The translations under genes and the position numbers were made by a program. From the NCBI GenBank assembly GCA_001795455.1, contig MGPB01000011.1:60869-124868 (forward strand): 64,000 bases of DNA, read 5' to 3'. This DNA is from Curvibacter sp. GWA2_63_95. Lineage in GTDB: Bacteria > Pseudomonadota > Gammaproteobacteria > Burkholderiales > Burkholderiaceae_C. This document shows positions 1 to 7,980 of the stretch, piece after piece. Below the pieces are notes generated by a model. The model saw only the letters and a program-made list of their open reading frames with translations. It had not been told where the DNA came from and made no database searches. Position 1 is the first letter of the stretch. Each line of letters opens with the position of its first letter.

Positions 1-111
1 CTGGCATTGGGCCTGCTCGAGAACGCCATGCCCCTGGACGTACAGTGGGCACCGACGCCGAGATCCGTCAGCACGCGCCCGCCCCTAGCCGCCATGGTGG
101 GGAGCCATTGA
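1..111 (+). CDS. 3' end of the gene upstream of fliA (possibly flhG/fleN), partial
   Basis: Only the last 36 codons are present, ending LAAMVGSH and a TGA at 109-111. The stop shares its A with the fliA start codon (TGATG), so the two genes are translationally coupled. In Burkholderiales the gene directly before fliA is usually flhG (fleN), a MinD-like ATPase that controls flagellar number; that is an inference from position. The short tail carries no motif that proves it. Confidence 0.5.
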   Translation: MALGLLENAMPLDVQWAPTPRSVSTRPPLAAMVGSH

Positions 112-827
112 TGTACACCGCCAAAGGCCAGCTTGACCGCAGTGCGCTGATCAAACAGTACCAGCCCTTGGTAAGACGTTTGGCGCACCACATGATGGCC
201 AAGCTGCCGCCCAGCGTCGAGGTGGACGACTTGATCCAAGTCGGCCTGATCGGTCTGTCCGATGCCTTGACCCGCTACGAGGCCTCACAAGGCGTTCAGT
301 TCGAGACCTTTGCCACCCAGCGCATTCGCGGCGCCATGCTCGATGAGCTTCGCGAGAACGACTGGATGTCGCGGGGCTCACGCAAGAGCCAGAAAGAAAT
401 TGAAGTGGCGTTGCGCCGCCTGGAGCACAAGCTGGGCCGCAGCCCCGCAGAATCCGAAATCGCGGCGGAGCTGGGCATGAGCCTGGCGGACTACCAGAGC
501 CTGTTGGGTAAAGTGCGCGGCACGCAGCTGGTGTACCTGGAAGACATGTCACGCCGTGACGATGACGATGACACATTTCTGGATCGGCACGTGGCCGACT
601 CCGATGCCGACCCGCTGAACATGCTGCGCGACCAGCGCCTGCGAGAGTCTCTGGTGGCGGCCATCAAGACGCTGCCCGAGCGGGAACAATACATCATGAG
701 CATGTACTACGAGCAAGACATGAACCTCAAGGAAATTGCTGCCGTGCTGGACGTCACAGAGTCCCGCGTTTGCCAACTGCACAGCCAATCGATTGCCCGC
801 TTGCGCGCCAAGATGCGCGCACACTGA
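111..827 (+). CDS. fliA: RNA polymerase sigma factor FliA (sigma-28)
   Basis: FliA directs RNA polymerase to late flagellar and chemotaxis promoters. The 238-residue product has the three expected parts: region 2 near residues 10-85 (RLAHHMM, VDDLIQVGLIGL, FATQRIRGAMLDELR), a region 3 helix set, and a C-terminal region 4 helix-turn-helix (LKEIAAVLDVTESRVCQLH). An upstream GTG at 45 would add 22 residues, but the ATG at 111 overlaps the preceding stop and gives the usual family start MYTAKGQ. The gene ends 10 bases before the convergent flgN. Its antagonist FlgM is encoded next door, and the flgM promoter is itself a sigma-28 site. Confidence 0.96.
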   Translation: MYTAKGQLDRSALIKQYQPLVRRLAHHMMAKLPPSVEVDDLIQVGLIGLSDALTRYEASQGVQFETFATQRIRGAMLDELRENDWMSRGSRKSQKEIEVALRRLEHKLGRSPAESEIAAELGMSLADYQSLLGKVRGTQLVYLEDMSRRDDDDDTFLDRHVADSDADPLNMLRDQRLRESLVAAIKTLPEREQYIMSMYYEQDMNLKEIAAVLDVTESRVCQLHSQSIARLRAKMRAH

Positions 828-837
828 GAGCAGATTT

Positions 838-1221
838 TTAGGCGCTGAAGGCCTGAAAACGGCCAGACGACTTGGCGCCCGCGCCGTAGGGCCCTGCAGC
901 AGCGGCATACACCGGTGTGTACATGGCCGGCACCACCATGTGCAAGGCTTGCTCTACCAGCGCTTGGCGACGCAGCATCTGCTCGCGTGCCTGGGCCAGC
1001 CCCGCCGCCAAAGCCCGCAAACGCGCCGCATCTGCACTCTGCAGGTGGGGGCCCAGGGGTTTCCATGGCGCCAACAAGGCATTGGCCTCTACCACCAAGG
1101 ACTGGAAGCTTTGCGCCTGCACCGCCATGTCGTCAACGGCCCCAGTTTTGAGCGCCAACGACAAAAACGCCAGCTGCGCCTCAAGCGCACTGAGCGTGGA
1201 TTCCAAGGTAGGTTGTGACAT
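838..1221 (-). CDS. flgN: FlgN-like flagellar export chaperone
   Basis: FlgN-type proteins are small, mostly helical cytoplasmic chaperones for the hook-filament junction proteins FlgK and FlgL. This 127-residue product is rich in Ala, Leu and Gln, has no membrane segment, and is helical over residues 1-95 (for example LESTLSALEAQLAFL); a Gly/Ala-rich tail follows. The family is poorly conserved, so the call rests mainly on place: directly downstream of flgM, 39 bases apart and on the same strand, as in many flagellated proteobacteria. Both would be made from the sigma-28 promoter upstream of flgM. Confidence 0.72.
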   Translation of the reverse strand: MSQPTLESTLSALEAQLAFLSLALKTGAVDDMAVQAQSFQSLVVEANALLAPWKPLGPHLQSADAARLRALAAGLAQAREQMLRRQALVEQALHMVVPAMYTPVYAAAAGPYGAGAKSSGRFQAFSA

Positions 1222-1260
1222 ATCAGGTTCCTCGCACTTCTGTAAGTGCGCAGGACCTGT

Positions 1261-1593
1261 TTACCGCGCGGAGCGGTTCAGCATTTCCTGCGCGTTGGAC
1301 AACAATTTGTCGGCAATGGCTTCGGCGTTGACCACGTACGTGCCATCCTGGATGGAGGCTTTCACGCTGGCCACTTTCTGGGTGTCGATGTCTGCAGAAT
1401 CGCTGCGCTCGGTTTTTTCCAGCGAGCGCGCCAAAGTGGAGACGGTCACAGCCACACCCGCTGCGCGCGTGCTTTGTGTCGCCTTGCTGGTGGCAGCAGT
1501 ACTCGCGTTGGCGTTTTGGGCTGCTTTTTGGGCAGCACCAGACACCGTGGGCGATACGGAAGCGGGGATTTCTGTGGGTTGACCTATTTTCAT
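1261..1593 (-). CDS. flgM: Anti-sigma-28 factor FlgM
   Basis: FlgM binds FliA and blocks late flagellar transcription until it is exported through the finished hook-basal body. The 110-residue product begins MKIGQPTEIP, typical of the family. It has a low-complexity Ala/Thr/Ser N-terminal half (disordered in known FlgM) and a C-terminal sigma-binding half with VSTLARSLEKTERSDSADIDTQKVASVK and YVVNAEAIADKLL-like helices. A TTG at 1605 in frame would add four residues; the ATG at 1593 has GGAG seven bases before it and is preferred. A perfect sigma-28 promoter lies just upstream, so FliA drives its own inhibitor. Confidence 0.92.
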   Translation of the reverse strand: MKIGQPTEIPASVSPTVSGAAQKAAQNANASTAATSKATQSTRAAGVAVTVSTLARSLEKTERSDSADIDTQKVASVKASIQDGTYVVNAEAIADKLLSNAQEMLNRSAR

Positions 1594-1635
1594 GACGTTC
1601 TCCAAAACTACGGTAGGCGTAGCCTCGTACGGTAG

Positions 1636-1662
1636 TTATCGGCCGCATCATGACTGACTTTA
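1636..1662 (-). promoter_or_regulatory. Sigma-28 (FliA) promoter of flgM-flgN
   Basis: Read on the minus strand the site is TAAAGTCA (1662-1655), 11 bases, then GCCGATAA (1643-1636). The sigma-28 consensus is TAAAGTTT, N11, GCCGATAA, so the -10 element is perfect and the -35 element differs at two bases, with exact spacing. It lies about 43 bases before the flgM ATG. Confidence 0.9.
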
Positions 1663-1687
1663 GGGCTTTCTGCACAAATAAGGCCGC

Positions 1688-2425
1688 TCAAAGCTCGATT
1701 TTGACTGTACGCATATCCAGCACAACACCCGAGGCTACGCGACCGTTCTCCATGCGCACACGCGCCAACTGCCCAACCACCCCGGCCGACAAGGCCTGTG
1801 CCTGGCTGCTGACCTGAAAACCGGCACCCTGCGCCAGTACCCGCACAGAGGCACCCGCCTGAAACACCTGCGCCGGCTTGACCATACCCTGACGAAGCGT
1901 CTGTCCGGTACTGAGCAAGCGGGTCGCCGTCTGCCCCACCCAGAGCGTACGGTCCGCGAGCACCGGACTGGGCTCCTCCGCCCAATCCACCTCGGCTTCC
2001 ATCACGTCCGACTCCGTCACCATGGCCCCCGCAGCCACCTGGCCACGCATAACCCAGGCTTTGCCAGTCGCCTTCACCACAACGGGCAAGGTAATGTTCC
2101 AACGCGTCACACCATCCACGCAGCGCAACCCCACTCGGCTACGACCCCACAACCGGGCGCCCGCCGGCACATGCGGCTCAATATTGCCGCAAGGGGCCAA
2201 ACGCAGACGGCTGTCCAGCGCACCAACCTCGGCCTGCATGCGCAGATTGGCACCGGGCGGTTGGGACTTCAATACAGCCTCAGAGGCCCAGCGCTGGGCC
2301 TCTTGCCGCAAAGCCTCCAGCCCCGCGTCTTGCGCCTGGGCCAACGGGATGCTGGCGCACACCAGCGCAAGAGCCTTCAGGCCACGCGCGATGGCTGGGT
2401 GGTTCAACGCAAAAGAAAACAGCAT
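1688..2425 (-). CDS. flgA: Flagellar P-ring assembly chaperone FlgA
   Basis: FlgA is a periplasmic chaperone for assembly of the FlgI P ring. The 245-residue product has a Sec signal peptide (MLFSFALNHP, a hydrophobic stretch, then PLAQAQ) and a C-terminal SAF/ChapFlgA region (VTESDVMEAEVDW, GQTATRLLSTGQTLRQGMVKPAQVF, VRVLAQGAGFQVSSQAQ) ending with VRMENGRVASGVVLDMRTVKIEL. An earlier in-frame start would add 19 residues, but the ATG at 2425 has GGAG in good position and places the signal peptide at the N terminus. It is divergent to flgB across a 218-base gap, as is usual. Confidence 0.94.
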   Translation of the reverse strand: MLFSFALNHPAIARGLKALALVCASIPLAQAQDAGLEALRQEAQRWASEAVLKSQPPGANLRMQAEVGALDSRLRLAPCGNIEPHVPAGARLWGRSRVGLRCVDGVTRWNITLPVVVKATGKAWVMRGQVAAGAMVTESDVMEAEVDWAEEPSPVLADRTLWVGQTATRLLSTGQTLRQGMVKPAQVFQAGASVRVLAQGAGFQVSSQAQALSAGVVGQLARVRMENGRVASGVVLDMRTVKIEL

Positions 2426-2643
2426 GGCGGACTCCAGGGTAGGACCTGTGCACGCCCCGACCAAGCAGTAGGGACAGGGCACCTCAGGCCATCACTATAG
2501 GTAGCCCCACCCCCGACAAGGGCCGCAAATATGCCCCATTCACCCCGCTATTCCACGTCTAAAAAATTTAAGCTTTTTCCATAATTGCCGCACGCCCCAA
2601 GCCCACAACCGTAGTGCAAGGACGCTCTTCGCTGAGGTATGCC
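2426..2643. promoter_or_regulatory. Divergent flgA / flgB control region
   Basis: The 218-base gap must hold promoters for flgA (minus) and the flgB operon (plus). It is far richer in A and T than its surroundings near 2555-2590. A -10-like CATAAT lies at 2580-2585 about 58 bases before flgB, without a convincing -35, as is known for class II flagellar promoters that use an activator such as FlhDC. On the minus strand TATAGT near 2499-2494 could serve flgA. No sigma-28 or sigma-54 site is visible. Confidence 0.45.
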
Positions 2644-3090
2644 ATGTTTGCCAATCTGACCAACGCCCTGGACTTTCAATCGAAAGCTTTGGTGCTGCGC
2701 GCCGAGCGCCAGCGGGTGATTGCCAGCAACATCGCCAACGCCGACACGCCTGGCTACACCGGCCGCGACATCAACTTCAAGCAGGCCATGGGCCAAGCGA
2801 TGGGCGAATCCTCCGGCCTGACGCTGGCCTCCAGCACCAGCCAAAGCATGTCCCCAGCAGGCACCACCCATACACGCCATATTCCGTTGCCCAGCAGCAC
2901 CGCCGACGGATCTGGCGCCAACGGCAAGCTCGACTACACCGTGCAGACCCAGCCTGCCATGGACGGCAACAGCGTGGACCTGGATCGTGAACGCGCAAGC
3001 TTTGTCGACAACTCAGTGCGCTACGAAGCAACTCTCCGTTTTATTAACGGCTCTTCCCGGACGATCTTGAGCGCCATTCAGGGGCAATGA
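2644..3090 (+). CDS. flgB: Flagellar basal-body rod protein FlgB
   Basis: FlgB is the proximal rod subunit, exported by the flagellar type III system. The 148-residue protein has the rod/hook N-terminal signature (RQRVIASNIANADTPGYTGRDI) and the C-terminal heptad region (DNSVRYEATLRFINGSSRTI). An in-frame start at 2614 would add ten residues; the ATG at 2644 is chosen because it gives MFANLTNAL, the usual start, with a GAGG a few bases upstream. It is the first gene of the eleven-gene flgB-L run. Confidence 0.95.
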   Translation: MFANLTNALDFQSKALVLRAERQRVIASNIANADTPGYTGRDINFKQAMGQAMGESSGLTLASSTSQSMSPAGTTHTRHIPLPSSTADGSGANGKLDYTVQTQPAMDGNSVDLDRERASFVDNSVRYEATLRFINGSSRTILSAIQGQ

Positions 3091-3118
3091 CGCGACCACC
3101 TGACCACAGAGGCACACC

Positions 3119-3523
3119 ATGTCCATGTTCTCCATCTTTAATGTGTCGGGCAGTGCCGTCAGTGCGCAATCCCAGCGCCTGAACGTTGTCGCCAGCAACC
3201 TGGCCAACGCCGATGCTGTGGCAGGCCCGGACGGACAGGCCTACAAAAGCCGCCAGGTCATTTTTGAAACCGTGCCCATGGAGTCCCCGGCATCGTCGGG
3301 CGTCAAGGTCAGCTCCATCAAAGAGAGCAATGAGCCCTTCAAGCGCGTGCACAACCCCATGCATCCGGCCGCCGATGCGGAAGGGTATGTCACCCAATCC
3401 AACGTGAACCCGGTGGAGGAGATGGTCAACATGATCTCCGCCTCGCGCTCCTACCAAAACAATGTGGAAGTCATGAACACAGCCAAGACACTGCTGCTCA
3501 AGACCCTGCAAATGGGTCAATAA
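3119..3523 (+). CDS. flgC: Flagellar basal-body rod protein FlgC
   Basis: FlgC is a proximal rod subunit. The 134-residue product shows the N-terminal motif LNVVASNLANADAV and the C-terminal motif VNPVEEMVNMISASRSYQNNVEVMNTAK, both diagnostic. A GAGG lies nine bases before the ATG. It lies 28 bases after flgB and 14 before flgD in the same operon. Confidence 0.96.
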   Translation: MSMFSIFNVSGSAVSAQSQRLNVVASNLANADAVAGPDGQAYKSRQVIFETVPMESPASSGVKVSSIKESNEPFKRVHNPMHPAADAEGYVTQSNVNPVEEMVNMISASRSYQNNVEVMNTAKTLLLKTLQMGQ

Positions 3524-3537
3524 ACCAGGAGACCACC

Positions 3538-4191
3538 ATGGTTACCAGCGTCACATCCTCCACCGATCTCAACTCCCTGGTGAACAGCAGCACCACCAGC
3601 AAGCAAACCGATGCGGCCGCCCAGCAAGACCGCTTCCTGAAACTGTTGGTGGCGCAACTCAACAACCAGGACCCCATGAACCCCATGGACAACGCCCAGA
3701 TGACCAGCCAGATGGCGCAGATCAACACGGTCTCCGGCATCCAGCAGCTCAACGAAACCATGAAAAGCATGTCTACCCAGTTCAGCGCCATGCAGGTGCT
3801 GCAGGGTGCATCACTGGTGGGCAAGGGCGTCTTGGTCGAGTCCAACACACTCACCATCAAAGACGGTATCGCCGCAGGCGCGGTGGACCTGGCGACCAAG
3901 GCCGACAAGGTGACCGTGCAAGTACTCTCCCCTGGAGGGCAGGTCCTCGACAAGTTCGAACTGGGCGCTCAGGACGCCGGCATGCATGGCTTCCAGTGGG
4001 ACGCCTCCAGCTACCAAGGCACCGGAGCCCCCACCTTCAAGGTCACTGCCACGCTCAAGGGCGTTGCAGTCACCAACACCGCGCTGGCCCACGACACCGT
4101 GGTGGCCGTGGGCTCCAGCAACGGCAACATGACGTTGGAACTGGCGGGTCGCAGCGCTGTGGCCTACACCGACGTCAAATCCATTCTGTAA
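3538..4191 (+). CDS. flgD: Flagellar hook assembly scaffold FlgD
   Basis: FlgD caps the growing hook and is discarded when the hook is complete. The 217-residue protein has the family signature LVAQLNNQDPMNPMDN near residues 38-53, a Gln/Met-rich helix (QMAQINTVSGIQQLN), then a Tudor/FnIII-like C-terminal half with a Gly-rich loop and a FlgD Ig-like region (GGQVLDKFELG, GMHGFQWDA). The RBS GGAG is well placed. It precedes flgE by 31 bases, in line with its role in hook assembly. Confidence 0.94.
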   Translation: MVTSVTSSTDLNSLVNSSTTSKQTDAAAQQDRFLKLLVAQLNNQDPMNPMDNAQMTSQMAQINTVSGIQQLNETMKSMSTQFSAMQVLQGASLVGKGVLVESNTLTIKDGIAAGAVDLATKADKVTVQVLSPGGQVLDKFELGAQDAGMHGFQWDASSYQGTGAPTFKVTATLKGVAVTNTALAHDTVVAVGSSNGNMTLELAGRSAVAYTDVKSIL

Positions 4192-4222
4192 CTCTTTCCA
4201 ACCGCACCCCAGAGGAAACACC

Positions 4223-5623
4223 ATGAGCTTTCAAACAGGACTCTCCGGCTTGAACGCCTCCAGCAAAAGCCTGGACGTGATTGGCAACAACATTGCCAAT
4301 GCCAACACAGTCGGGATGAAATCGTCGCGGGCCGAGTTTGCCGACCTGGTCGCTTCATCGCTGGGTGCCGCCGGTGGTGCCTCCAAAGGCGCCGGCATCG
4401 GCGTGTCAGTGGCCACCATCGCGCAGCAGTTCTCGCAGGGCAACATCAACATCACCGGCAACAGCCTGGACGTGGCCATCAACGGCGGCGGCTTCTTCCA
4501 GGTCACCATGCCTGACGGCTCAACGGCCTTCACACGTGATGGCCAGTTCAAGCTGGACCGCGATGGCAACATTCTCACCAATACCGGTGCCAATGTGATG
4601 GGCTACCCCACGGACTTGCTGGGCAACTCCACCAGCGTGACGCCACAGATCATTTCCATCCCGACAGGCGCCCCCATCCCGGCCCAGGTCACCACCGAAA
4701 TCACCGCCGAGTTCAACCTCGATGCACGCGCCAAAGTAGCGGCAAGCGTCACACCGCCCACCCCCATCAGCACCTACGGCACCTCGCTCACCGCCTTCGA
4801 CTCCCAGGGCGTGGAAGTACCCGTGAGCCTGTATTTCGTTAAAACCGGGCCCGACCTGACCGCCAACCCCGCTGTGGCAGCAGATACTTGGGAAGTATTT
4901 GACTCCACCACACTGGCCGCTGGCACTACGGCCCTGGCGACCAATGCCGCCACCTACGCCACCCACAACGCCAACAGCACCTGGAACACCGCCAATCCGG
5001 GACCAGACCAACGCGCCACCTTCGCTGCCGCTGGCACCGGCATTTATGCCGCCGACCCGCAGCTAACCACGGTGGCTGCAGGCAGCCTGTTCCAGATGAC
5101 CTTCGACGTGAACGGCGGCCTGGTCACCCCCGCGGCCCCGCAGACCCTGACACTGACCTCACCCAACGTGGCGATTGGCAACTTCAATGCCACGCTGGAC
5201 CTGAGCGGCGCCACCCAGTACGGCACCGCCTTCACTGTGTCCAACCTGACGCAAGACGGCTACACCGCCGGCGAACTGACCGGCATCAGCATCGACCCCT
5301 CGGGCGTCATCATGACCCGCTACTCCAACGGCGAAAGCCAGGCCCAGGGCAAGATTGCGCTGGCCGACTTCCGCAACGTGCAAGGCCTGACCCCCACCGG
5401 AGGCGGCAACTGGGTCGAAACCTTTGCGTCCGGACAACCGGTGCTGGGTGAGGCCGGCATCGGCAAGTTTGGTGAATTGCGCGCGGGTGCACTGGAAGAC
5501 TCCAACGTAGACCTGACCGCCGAGCTGGTCAACATGATGACCGCCCAGCGCAACTACCAGGCCAATGCCCAGACCATCAAAACGCAGGACCAGATCATGT
5601 CGACCCTGGTCAACCTGCGCTAA
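4223..5623 (+). CDS. flgE: Flagellar hook protein FlgE
   Basis: FlgE polymerises into the curved hook that joins rod and filament. The 466-residue product has the N-terminal rod-hook motif LDVIGNNIANANTVGMKSSR, the D1 domain around VAINGGGFFQV and YTRDGQF-like FTRDGQFKLD, a variable Ala/Thr-rich central part (residues about 150-330), and the C-terminal signature LVNMMTAQRNYQANAQTIKT. It is longer than the 402-residue enterobacterial protein, and the extra length is in the variable surface domains. AGAGGAAA lies before the ATG. Confidence 0.96.
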   Translation: MSFQTGLSGLNASSKSLDVIGNNIANANTVGMKSSRAEFADLVASSLGAAGGASKGAGIGVSVATIAQQFSQGNINITGNSLDVAINGGGFFQVTMPDGSTAFTRDGQFKLDRDGNILTNTGANVMGYPTDLLGNSTSVTPQIISIPTGAPIPAQVTTEITAEFNLDARAKVAASVTPPTPISTYGTSLTAFDSQGVEVPVSLYFVKTGPDLTANPAVAADTWEVFDSTTLAAGTTALATNAATYATHNANSTWNTANPGPDQRATFAAAGTGIYAADPQLTTVAAGSLFQMTFDVNGGLVTPAAPQTLTLTSPNVAIGNFNATLDLSGATQYGTAFTVSNLTQDGYTAGELTGISIDPSGVIMTRYSNGESQAQGKIALADFRNVQGLTPTGGGNWVETFASGQPVLGEAGIGKFGELRAGALEDSNVDLTAELVNMMTAQRNYQANAQTIKTQDQIMSTLVNLR

Positions 5624-5639
5624 ACGGAGCTGACACACC

Positions 5640-6380
5640 ATGGACCGCTTGATCTACACAGCGATGACGGGCGCCAATGCGGCGGCAAACCGCCAGGCGG
5701 TCCTGTCCAACAACCTGGCCAACGTCTCGACCAACGGATTTCGGGCGCAACTGGCCACCTACCGTGCCGTCCCCCTACGGGGCGAAGGTGCAACCACCCG
5801 GGTATTCGCACTGGAAGCCTCGGCCGGCCACTCCACCAAACCCGGCCCGGCCATGCGCACCGACCGCGCCCTTGACGCCATGGCGCTGGGCGATGCCTGG
5901 TTCTCGGTACAAGGCCTGGACGGCAACGAGGCGTACACACGCAACGGCCACTTTGAAGTCAACGCAGAAGGCGTACTGACAACTGGCAACGGCCTGCAGG
6001 TGCTGTCCAGCGACGGCTCGGCCATCACCGTGCCAGCCGGTGCGGATGTCAGCATCAGCCCGGATGGCAACATCAGCGCCAAAATTGGTAACCAGCCTGC
6101 CAACAGCGTGGGCCGCCTCAAGCTGGTGGTGCCGACCGCCGAAGACCCGCTCAAGCGCGGCGACGATGGCCTGTTTCGAGCCCTGTCGGGTGACCCACTC
6201 AACACGGAAGACACCGCACGTGTACACCCCGGCATGCTGGAGGGCTCCAACGTCAACGCCATCGAGGCCATGGTCGGCATGATCCAGACCGCCCGCCAGT
6301 TCGAGGCGCAAATGCGCCTGATGCAAACCGCCGAATCCAATGACCGCGCCGCCGGCCAATTGCTGAGCCTGCAAGGCTAA
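5640..6380 (+). CDS. flgF: Flagellar basal-body rod protein FlgF
   Basis: FlgF is a rod subunit in the proximal part of the rod. The 246-residue product starts MDRLIYTAMTGA and carries the rod motif [15 protein letters not shown], a central YTRNGHFEVNAEG block, and the C-terminal GSNVNAIEAMVGMIQTARQF signature. Length and gene order agree with the family. A GGAG precedes the ATG, 17 bases after flgE. Confidence 0.95.
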   Translation: MDRLIYTAMTGANAAANRQAVLSNNLANVSTNGFRAQLATYRAVPLRGEGATTRVFALEASAGHSTKPGPAMRTDRALDAMALGDAWFSVQGLDGNEAYTRNGHFEVNAEGVLTTGNGLQVLSSDGSAITVPAGADVSISPDGNISAKIGNQPANSVGRLKLVVPTAEDPLKRGDDGLFRALSGDPLNTEDTARVHPGMLEGSNVNAIEAMVGMIQTARQFEAQMRLMQTAESNDRAAGQLLSLQG

Positions 6381-6398
6381 CCCACCAGGACACGCACC

Positions 6399-7181
6399 AT
6401 GATCAATTCACTCTGGATCTCCAAAACCGGCATGGAAGCCCAGCAAATGCAGCTGGACGTCATCTCCAACAACCTGGCCAACGTCTCCACCAATGGCTTC
6501 AAAAAATCGCACGCCGTCTTTGAAGACCTGATGTACCAAAACCTGCGCCAGGTCGGCACCGCGGTGAACGAACAAGCCGTCCTGCCCACCGGCCTGCAAA
6601 TCGGCCTGGGTGTGCGTACCGTAGCCACCAGCCGCTCGTTCTCCCAAGGCAACTTGCAGCAGTCCAGCAACAACCTGGACGTCGCCATCCAAGGCAACGG
6701 CTTTTTCCAGGTCACCATGTCCGACGGCACCGTGGGCTACACCCGCGACGGTGCCTTCCAGCTCGACAACCAGGGCCGCTTGGTCACCTCCGGCGGCCTG
6801 CCCGTGCTCAACGGCATCACCGTGCCTGCCAACGCCACCAGCCTTGCCATTGCACAAAACGGCGAAGTCACCGTGCAAGTCCCTGGCAACACCGCACCGC
6901 AACCCGTGGGCACCATCACCCTGGCCAGCTTCATCAACCCCGCCGGTCTGGAGCCCAAAGGCCAGAACCTGTATGCCGAAAGCGTGGCCTCGGGCCAGCC
7001 CAATGCCGGCAATGCCGGCGAAAACGGCTTGGGTGGCCTGATGCAGGGTTTTGTGGAAACCTCCAACGTGAACGTGGTGCAGGAGCTGGTCACCATGATC
7101 CAGACCCAGCGCGCCTACGAGATGAACTCCAAGGCCATCCAGACCTCGGACCAGATGCTGCAAAAACTCGGCCAGCTCTAA
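6399..7181 (+). CDS. flgG: Flagellar distal rod protein FlgG
   Basis: FlgG forms the distal rod. The 260-residue length is the family norm. Motifs are [12 protein letters not shown] at the start, [41 protein letters not shown] and the C-terminal [23 protein letters not shown]. It lies 18 bases after flgF and 16 before flgH. Confidence 0.97.
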   Translation: MINSLWISKTGMEAQQMQLDVISNNLANVSTNGFKKSHAVFEDLMYQNLRQVGTAVNEQAVLPTGLQIGLGVRTVATSRSFSQGNLQQSSNNLDVAIQGNGFFQVTMSDGTVGYTRDGAFQLDNQGRLVTSGGLPVLNGITVPANATSLAIAQNGEVTVQVPGNTAPQPVGTITLASFINPAGLEPKGQNLYAESVASGQPNAGNAGENGLGGLMQGFVETSNVNVVQELVTMIQTQRAYEMNSKAIQTSDQMLQKLGQL

Positions 7182-7197
7182 ACCTGCGAGGTAAGCC

Positions 7198-7914
7198 ATG
7201 ACCCACCGCCCCCACGCACCCCAAGTGCCGCGCCTGCTGCGCGCCACCGCCGCAGCGGCAGCCGTACTGGCGTTCACCAGCGCCTGCCAGCAGTTGCCGC
7301 AAAAAGTCACCGTCGATTTTGCCGAGCCCCGCGTTGCGGCAGCCCCAGCCACCACCCAAGTGGCGGCGCGCCCCAACACTGGCAGCCTGTACCAAACAGT
7401 GGCCTACCGTCCGGCTTTTGAAGACCGCCGGGCGCGCCAGGTGGGCGACACCGTCACCATCCAGATTGTGGAAAACGTAACCGCCAGTCAGAAGTCCACC
7501 TCCACCGTCAACCGCAACACCTCGGTCGACGGTGCGGTGACGGCACTGCCATTTAACGACCTGTCCGGGCTCGCCAAATTCAACGTCGGGGCGACCACCA
7601 ACAACAACTTTTCAGGCAAGGGCGGCACCGAGAGCGCCAACACCTTTGCCGGCTCCATCACCGCCACCGTGGTGGAACTGCTCCCCAACGGTCACATGGT
7701 GGTCACCGGCGAGAAGCAAATCGGCGTGAACCAGAACGTGGACGTGTTGCGCTTCTCGGGCACCGTGGACCCACGCATGGTGCAACCCGGCAGCGTGATC
7801 AGCTCCACCCAGGTGGCCAATGTGCGCGTCGAATCACGCGGACGCGGCGCCCAGGGCGAAGCCCAAACAGTTGGCTGGTTATCCCGGTTCTTTTTGAACG
7901 TTAGTCCCTTCTAA
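7198..7914 (+). CDS. flgH: Flagellar L-ring lipoprotein FlgH
   Basis: FlgH forms the outer-membrane L ring around the rod. The 238-residue precursor has a lipoprotein signal peptide with lipobox FTSAC and the lipidated cysteine at residue 30. The body shows the family motifs GSLYQ, DRRARQVGDTVTIQIVENVTASQ, NTFAGSITATVVELLPNGHMVVTGEKQIGVN and a C-terminal GWLSRFFLNVSPF. It is followed by flgI, as in nearly all flgH operons. Confidence 0.96.
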   Translation: MTHRPHAPQVPRLLRATAAAAAVLAFTSACQQLPQKVTVDFAEPRVAAAPATTQVAARPNTGSLYQTVAYRPAFEDRRARQVGDTVTIQIVENVTASQKSTSTVNRNTSVDGAVTALPFNDLSGLAKFNVGATTNNNFSGKGGTESANTFAGSITATVVELLPNGHMVVTGEKQIGVNQNVDVLRFSGTVDPRMVQPGSVISSTQVANVRVESRGRGAQGEAQTVGWLSRFFLNVSPF

Positions 7915-7980
7915 AGATCTCCAGAATTGTGCCGAGGGGTAACAGGTCCAGTCGGACCGTCCCCGTTACCGACTCTGCAC

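Noticed and set aside
2495..2520. Sigma-70 promoter for flgA with TTGTCG and TATAGT
   Set aside because: The spacer is only about 14 bases, too short for a normal sigma-70 promoter, so it is not listed as a separate site.
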